This document shows positions 59,193 through 61,513 of a stretch of DNA of 61,513 bases, one piece after another. The stretch spans positions 1 to 61,513 of the forward strand of contig DASTPP010000117.1 in NCBI GenBank assembly GCA_035762175.1, in the 5' to 3' direction. The notes below the pieces were generated by a model. The model did not search any database. It saw only the letters and a list, made by a program, of their open reading frames with translations, and had not been told where the DNA came from. Source of the DNA: DASTPP01 sp035762175. Its GTDB lineage: Bacteria; Myxococcota_A; Polyangia; Polyangiales; Polyangiaceae. Numbering within the stretch: the first letter of the stretch is position 1; each line of letters begins with the position of its first letter. The translations under genes were made by a program, and so were the position numbers.

Positions 59193-60821
59193 ATGCACGA
59201 CGGTTCTGGCCACGCGCCGGGCGGCTACGGCCACGCCCCGAGCGGCTACGCCCACGCGCCCATGCCCAACGGCTTCGGCCACGCGCCGGCGAACGGCTTC
59301 GGCCACGCGCCCGCCGCGAACGGCTTCGGCCACGGGCCGGCGCCGAACGGGTTCGGTCACACGCCCGCCGCGAACGGCTTCGGCCACACACCGGCGAATG
59401 GCTTCGGTCAGGCCCCGAACGGCTTCGGTCAGGCCCCGGCGAACGGCTTCGGCCACGGGCCCGCCGCGAACGGCTTCGGCCACGGGCCGGTGCCGAACGG
59501 GTTCGGGCCCGCGGCCCTCGCGCCGGCGGCGACGCCCCTGCTGGGCGGCTACGGCCAGGCGCCGGCGTGGGGGGCGCCCCCGGCGGCGCCCGTCGCGGCG
59601 GCCCCGGCGGGCGGTTGGGGCCACCGCGCGCGCATGGCGGCGGGGTGGCTGACGCTCTTTCTGATCGGCACCGACCTCTTCGTCATCTCGCCGCTCTTGC
59701 CCGTGGTCTCCGAGCGGTACCAAATCGATTTGACGACCGCAGGCTGGACGCTGACCTCCTTCTCGCTCGCGTACATGACCGCCGCGCCCGTCCTCGGGGG
59801 GCTCTCCGACCGCCTCGGCCGGCGGCGCGTCATGGTCGCGGGCCTCTTGGCCTTCGGCGTCGCGAACTTTCTGACGAGCGCCATCTCCGGCTTGACCGAC
59901 AGCTTCTTCGCGCTCTTGCTCACGCGCGCGGCGGCCGGGTTCAGCGCCGCGGCCATCACGCCCTCGGTCTACGCCGCGACCGGCGACATGGCCCCGCCCG
60001 CCCGGCGCGCCTCGTGGCTCGCCGTCGTCGGCTCGGGGCTGCTCATCGCGCTCGCGCTCGGCGCGCCGCTCGGCGGCCTCATCGCCGCCGTCCTGGGGAT
60101 GCGCTCGGTCTTCGTCGCCATCACCCTCGCGTGCTTCTCGCTCGCGGCCCTGAACGCGCGCGCCTGGCCCGCCGGCGCCGCCCCGGCGCCTCCGCCCGGC
60201 GCGGGGGCCGGCCCCGCCCCCCCGACGACGGCGTTCGCGCTGGTCGGCGCGGTGGGGCCCACGGTGCTCTGGTCGGCGTCGCTCTTCGGCGCCTACACCT
60301 ACCTGGGCGGCGGTCTCGCGGCCGCGGCGGGCGCCACGACGGCCGACACCGCGCTCGTCATCGTCTTTTTTGGCGCCGGCATGGTCGCCGGCAACCTGAC
60401 CGGCGGGCGGGTGGCCGACCGCTTCGGCTCCGAGCTCGTCATGAGCGGCGCCTACCTGGGGCTCGGGCTCTGCTGGCTCTTCGTCGCCATGCTCCTAGAC
60501 GGCGCGCACGCCGACGGCGCACGCTTGCCCGCCGTCGGCGTCGGCTTCGCCCTCGCCTCGTACCTGGCGCAGCTCTTCTTTCCCGCCCAGCAGGCGCGGC
60601 TGGCGCGCCTCTTCGCCGCGCGGCGCGGGGCCGCCCTCGCCTGGAACAACAGCGCCCTCTACCTTGGCATGTCCCTCGGCTCCGCGCTGGGCGGCGCCAT
60701 CTTCCGGGGCTCGGGCTTCCCGACGCTCTTGAACGCCCTGGCCGTCCTGGCCTTCGTCAGCGCGCTGGTCTTGAGCGGCGCCTCGTGGCGGGCGCAAGTC
60801 CGCGCCGCGCAGAGCGCCTGA
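59193..60821 (+). CDS. MFS transporter with NGFGHAP-repeat N-terminus
   Basis: 542 aa. From about residue 145 a standard MFS transporter with 12 helices: MAAGWLTLFLIGTDLFVISP, motif A GGLSDRLGRRRVMV, and a second half beginning VGAVGPTVLWSASLFG. The first 140 residues are a repeat of NGFGHAPA/NGFGHGPAP-type units (about 12 copies; His, Gly, Asn, Phe, Pro rich), unlike other members of the family. It probably exports or imports the aromatic substrate or product of the operon. The tail may bind metal or act as a disordered cytoplasmic scaffold; inference only. 29 bases after the beta subunit. Confidence 0.88.
   Translation: MHDGSGHAPGGYGHAPSGYAHAPMPNGFGHAPANGFGHAPAANGFGHGPAPNGFGHTPAANGFGHTPANGFGQAPNGFGQAPANGFGHGPAANGFGHGPVPNGFGPAALAPAATPLLGGYGQAPAWGAPPAAPVAAAPAGGWGHRARMAAGWLTLFLIGTDLFVISPLLPVVSERYQIDLTTAGWTLTSFSLAYMTAAPVLGGLSDRLGRRRVMVAGLLAFGVANFLTSAISGLTDSFFALLLTRAAAGFSAAAITPSVYAATGDMAPPARRASWLAVVGSGLLIALALGAPLGGLIAAVLGMRSVFVAITLACFSLAALNARAWPAGAAPAPPPGAGAGPAPPTTAFALVGAVGPTVLWSASLFGAYTYLGGGLAAAAGATTADTALVIVFFGAGMVAGNLTGGRVADRFGSELVMSGAYLGLGLCWLFVAMLLDGAHADGARLPAVGVGFALASYLAQLFFPAQQARLARLFAARRGAALAWNNSALYLGMSLGSALGGAIFRGSGFPTLLNALAVLAFVSALVLSGASWRAQVRAAQSA
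59208..59519 (+). repeat. DNA repeat encoding NGFGH(A/G/T)P units
   Basis: Units of mostly 24 or 27 bases, built on AACGGCTTCGGCCACG, repeat in frame about 10-12 times, coding the transporter's N-terminal tail. The length difference (24/27) adds or removes one Ala/Pro codon. Confidence 0.85.
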
Positions 60822-60929
60822 CGCGGGCCCCGGGCCCGGCGCCCGGCACGATTCGAAGCGCGAGGGCAGGGGGGCCGCCTCTCGCCAAACCCGTGCCCCC
60901 GAACCCGGGGTGGCCGGCGGCGCTCGATT

Positions 60930-61280
60930 CAACAACGTGGCTGCCCGAAGGCGGTCGACCAGCTCCCGGGCAACCACGGTGTTGAATTCGGCGCCTCTTG
61001 GGCCCCGAAATTCGACTACCGTTGTTGATTCGGGGGGGGGCCGCCCCCCTTCCGGGCAACAACGCTGTTAGCTTTGCGGTGGCTCGCCCCCCTTCGGGCC
61101 AGTAGCGTTGTTGGCTCGAGGGTGGTCGACCACCTCAGCAGCAACAAGCTTGTTGGCCCGAGGGGGGCTGACGACCCCGGCCGCAACGAGCTCGTTGGCT
61201 CGGGGCCCTTCGGCGACCCCCGGGGCAATAACGTTACTGGCCCAGAGCCTTCTGCCACCCCGAGGGCAACAAGACCAGCC
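60930..61280. repeat. Nine-unit palindromic tandem array, about 42-bp period
   Basis: Palindromic cores of about 14 bases (CAACAAGCTTGTTG, CAACGAGCTCGTTG, CAATAACGTTACTG, CAACCACGGTGTTG and variants) are centred near 60936, 60977, 61020, 61063, 61106, 61148, 61190, 61232 and 61273. Spacings are 41-43 bases. The units between them are GC-rich and several contain a second palindrome, for example GGTGGTCGACCACC at 61121-61134. Core arms vary but keep pairing. Confidence 0.85.
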
Positions 61281-61375
61281 ACCCTTGATGGGATCAGAAA
61301 TCGGCCGGGCGGACGCCGCCCAGGTTGAAGAGGGCGGGGCGAAACGCGCCCGCTGGCGGCCCCCGGCTGAAGCCG

Positions 61376-61427
61376 TGTGCCTTGGTCTCAGTTTTCAGGA
61401 AATTTTCGCCCCTGAGGCCAGCGCACA
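61376..61427 (+). promoter_or_regulatory. Stem-loop in the transposase leader
   Basis: TGTGCCTTGGTCTCAG (61376-61391) pairs with CTGAGGCCAGCGCACA (61412-61427): 13 Watson-Crick pairs, two G-U pairs and one mismatch, around a 20-base loop. It lies just before the ribosome-binding site of the transposase start. A role in blocking read-through translation of the transposase, as known for several insertion sequences, is inference. The region is also AT-rich compared with its surroundings. Confidence 0.55.
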
Positions 61428-61433
61428 GGGGGC

Positions 61434-61513
61434 ATGGACGCCTCCTCGTCGACCCTCGCTTGGGCCCAAGAGACCTTCGGCCACGTCGCCTTCCCCGACC
61501 GCAGGAACGTCGA
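61434..61513 (+). CDS. IS4-family transposase, N-terminus only (runs off the window)
   Basis: The first 26 codons read MDASSSTLAWAQETFGHVAF, then PDRRNV. This matches the start of the transposase DNA-binding domain found in IS4-family enzymes (pattern W-A-x-E-x-F-G-x-A-x-L-G-D-x-R-R). ACAGGGGGC just before the ATG serves as ribosome-binding site. The gene is cut by the window edge, so intactness cannot be judged. It indicates an insertion sequence to the right. Confidence 0.55.
   Translation, partial: MDASSSTLAWAQETFGHVAFPDRRNV

Larger units (their letters stand above)
60822..61433. other. 612-base intergenic region with palindromic array and hairpin
   Basis: Between the MFS gene and a transposase. 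It contains the 42-bp array (60930-61280) and the transposase leader hairpin (61376-61427). Open frames such as 61016-61282 minus and 61074-61328 plus are the array read in frame over short stretches and are not credible genes. Confidence 0.7.

Noticed and set aside
60930..61280. The 42-bp array as a CRISPR
   Set aside because: Units are directly joined and all parts vary, with no constant repeat separated by unique spacers of equal length. No cas genes are near.
61016..61328. Open frames across the palindromic array on both strands
   Set aside because: The 41-43-base spacing drifts, so no single frame can be kept across the array. The translations are short repeats of the array read in frame by chance.

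Overview
The window is very GC-rich DNA (well above 70% by eye) from what is most likely a myxobacterium of the Polyangiales/Sorangiineae type. The taxonomic call is inference. It rests on an FHA-type sigma-54 activator, a Pkn-like Ser/Thr kinase, many lipoproteins with Gly/Ala/Ser linkers after the lipobox, delta-60 repeat and HEAT-repeat proteins, and frequent GTG starts with 4-base GTGA/ATGA gene overlaps. No rRNA, tRNA, CRISPR array or prophage was recognised.

Layout. 1-6.5 kb: an FHA sigma-54 activator, an exported alpha/beta hydrolase, a lipoprotein, a 38-bp minisatellite and two convergent glutathione S-transferases. 6.6-19.6 kb: a tightly packed co-directional block of HEAT protein, delta-60 lipoprotein, 1220-aa Tat-exported protein, 1339-aa protein, second HEAT protein and an unknown protein. 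This is the best candidate here for an undescribed system. 19.6-20.6 kb: a RAYT (REP-associated tyrosine transposase) gene flanked by REP-like palindromes. 20.6-29 kb: a lipoprotein, nitrilase, crotonase, PhyH dioxygenase/aldo-keto reductase pair, a 55-aa rubredoxin, RNase Z and a MoxR ATPase/DUF2201 pair. 29-36 kb: lipoproteins, a Ser/Thr kinase gene with its follower, and a RelA/SpoT-domain synthetase. 36-47.7 kb: a PLP aldolase/FAD sugar-lactone oxidase pair, a CPBP protease, a double universal stress protein, a Kef antiporter, a DUF1275 protein and an HxlR-controlled reductase/hydrolase pair.

47.7-54.5 kb: a decayed MNT-HEPN remnant, a solute-binding lipoprotein overlapping a dCache-HAMP-STAS sensor, a MATE exporter and a TerB protein. 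54.5-60.8 kb: an SMI1-like protein with a peptide-repeat tail, then an operon of acyl-CoA-ligase-type enzyme, salicylate-5-hydroxylase-like Rieske oxygenase alpha and beta subunits, and an MFS transporter with an NGFGH-repeat N-terminus. 60.9-61.3 kb: a 9-unit palindromic array with a 42-bp period. The window ends in the first codons of an IS4-type transposase preceded by a hairpin.

All functions are read from sequence motifs without database searches. Starts were chosen from ribosome-binding sites, overlaps and signal peptides, and alternatives are noted where real.
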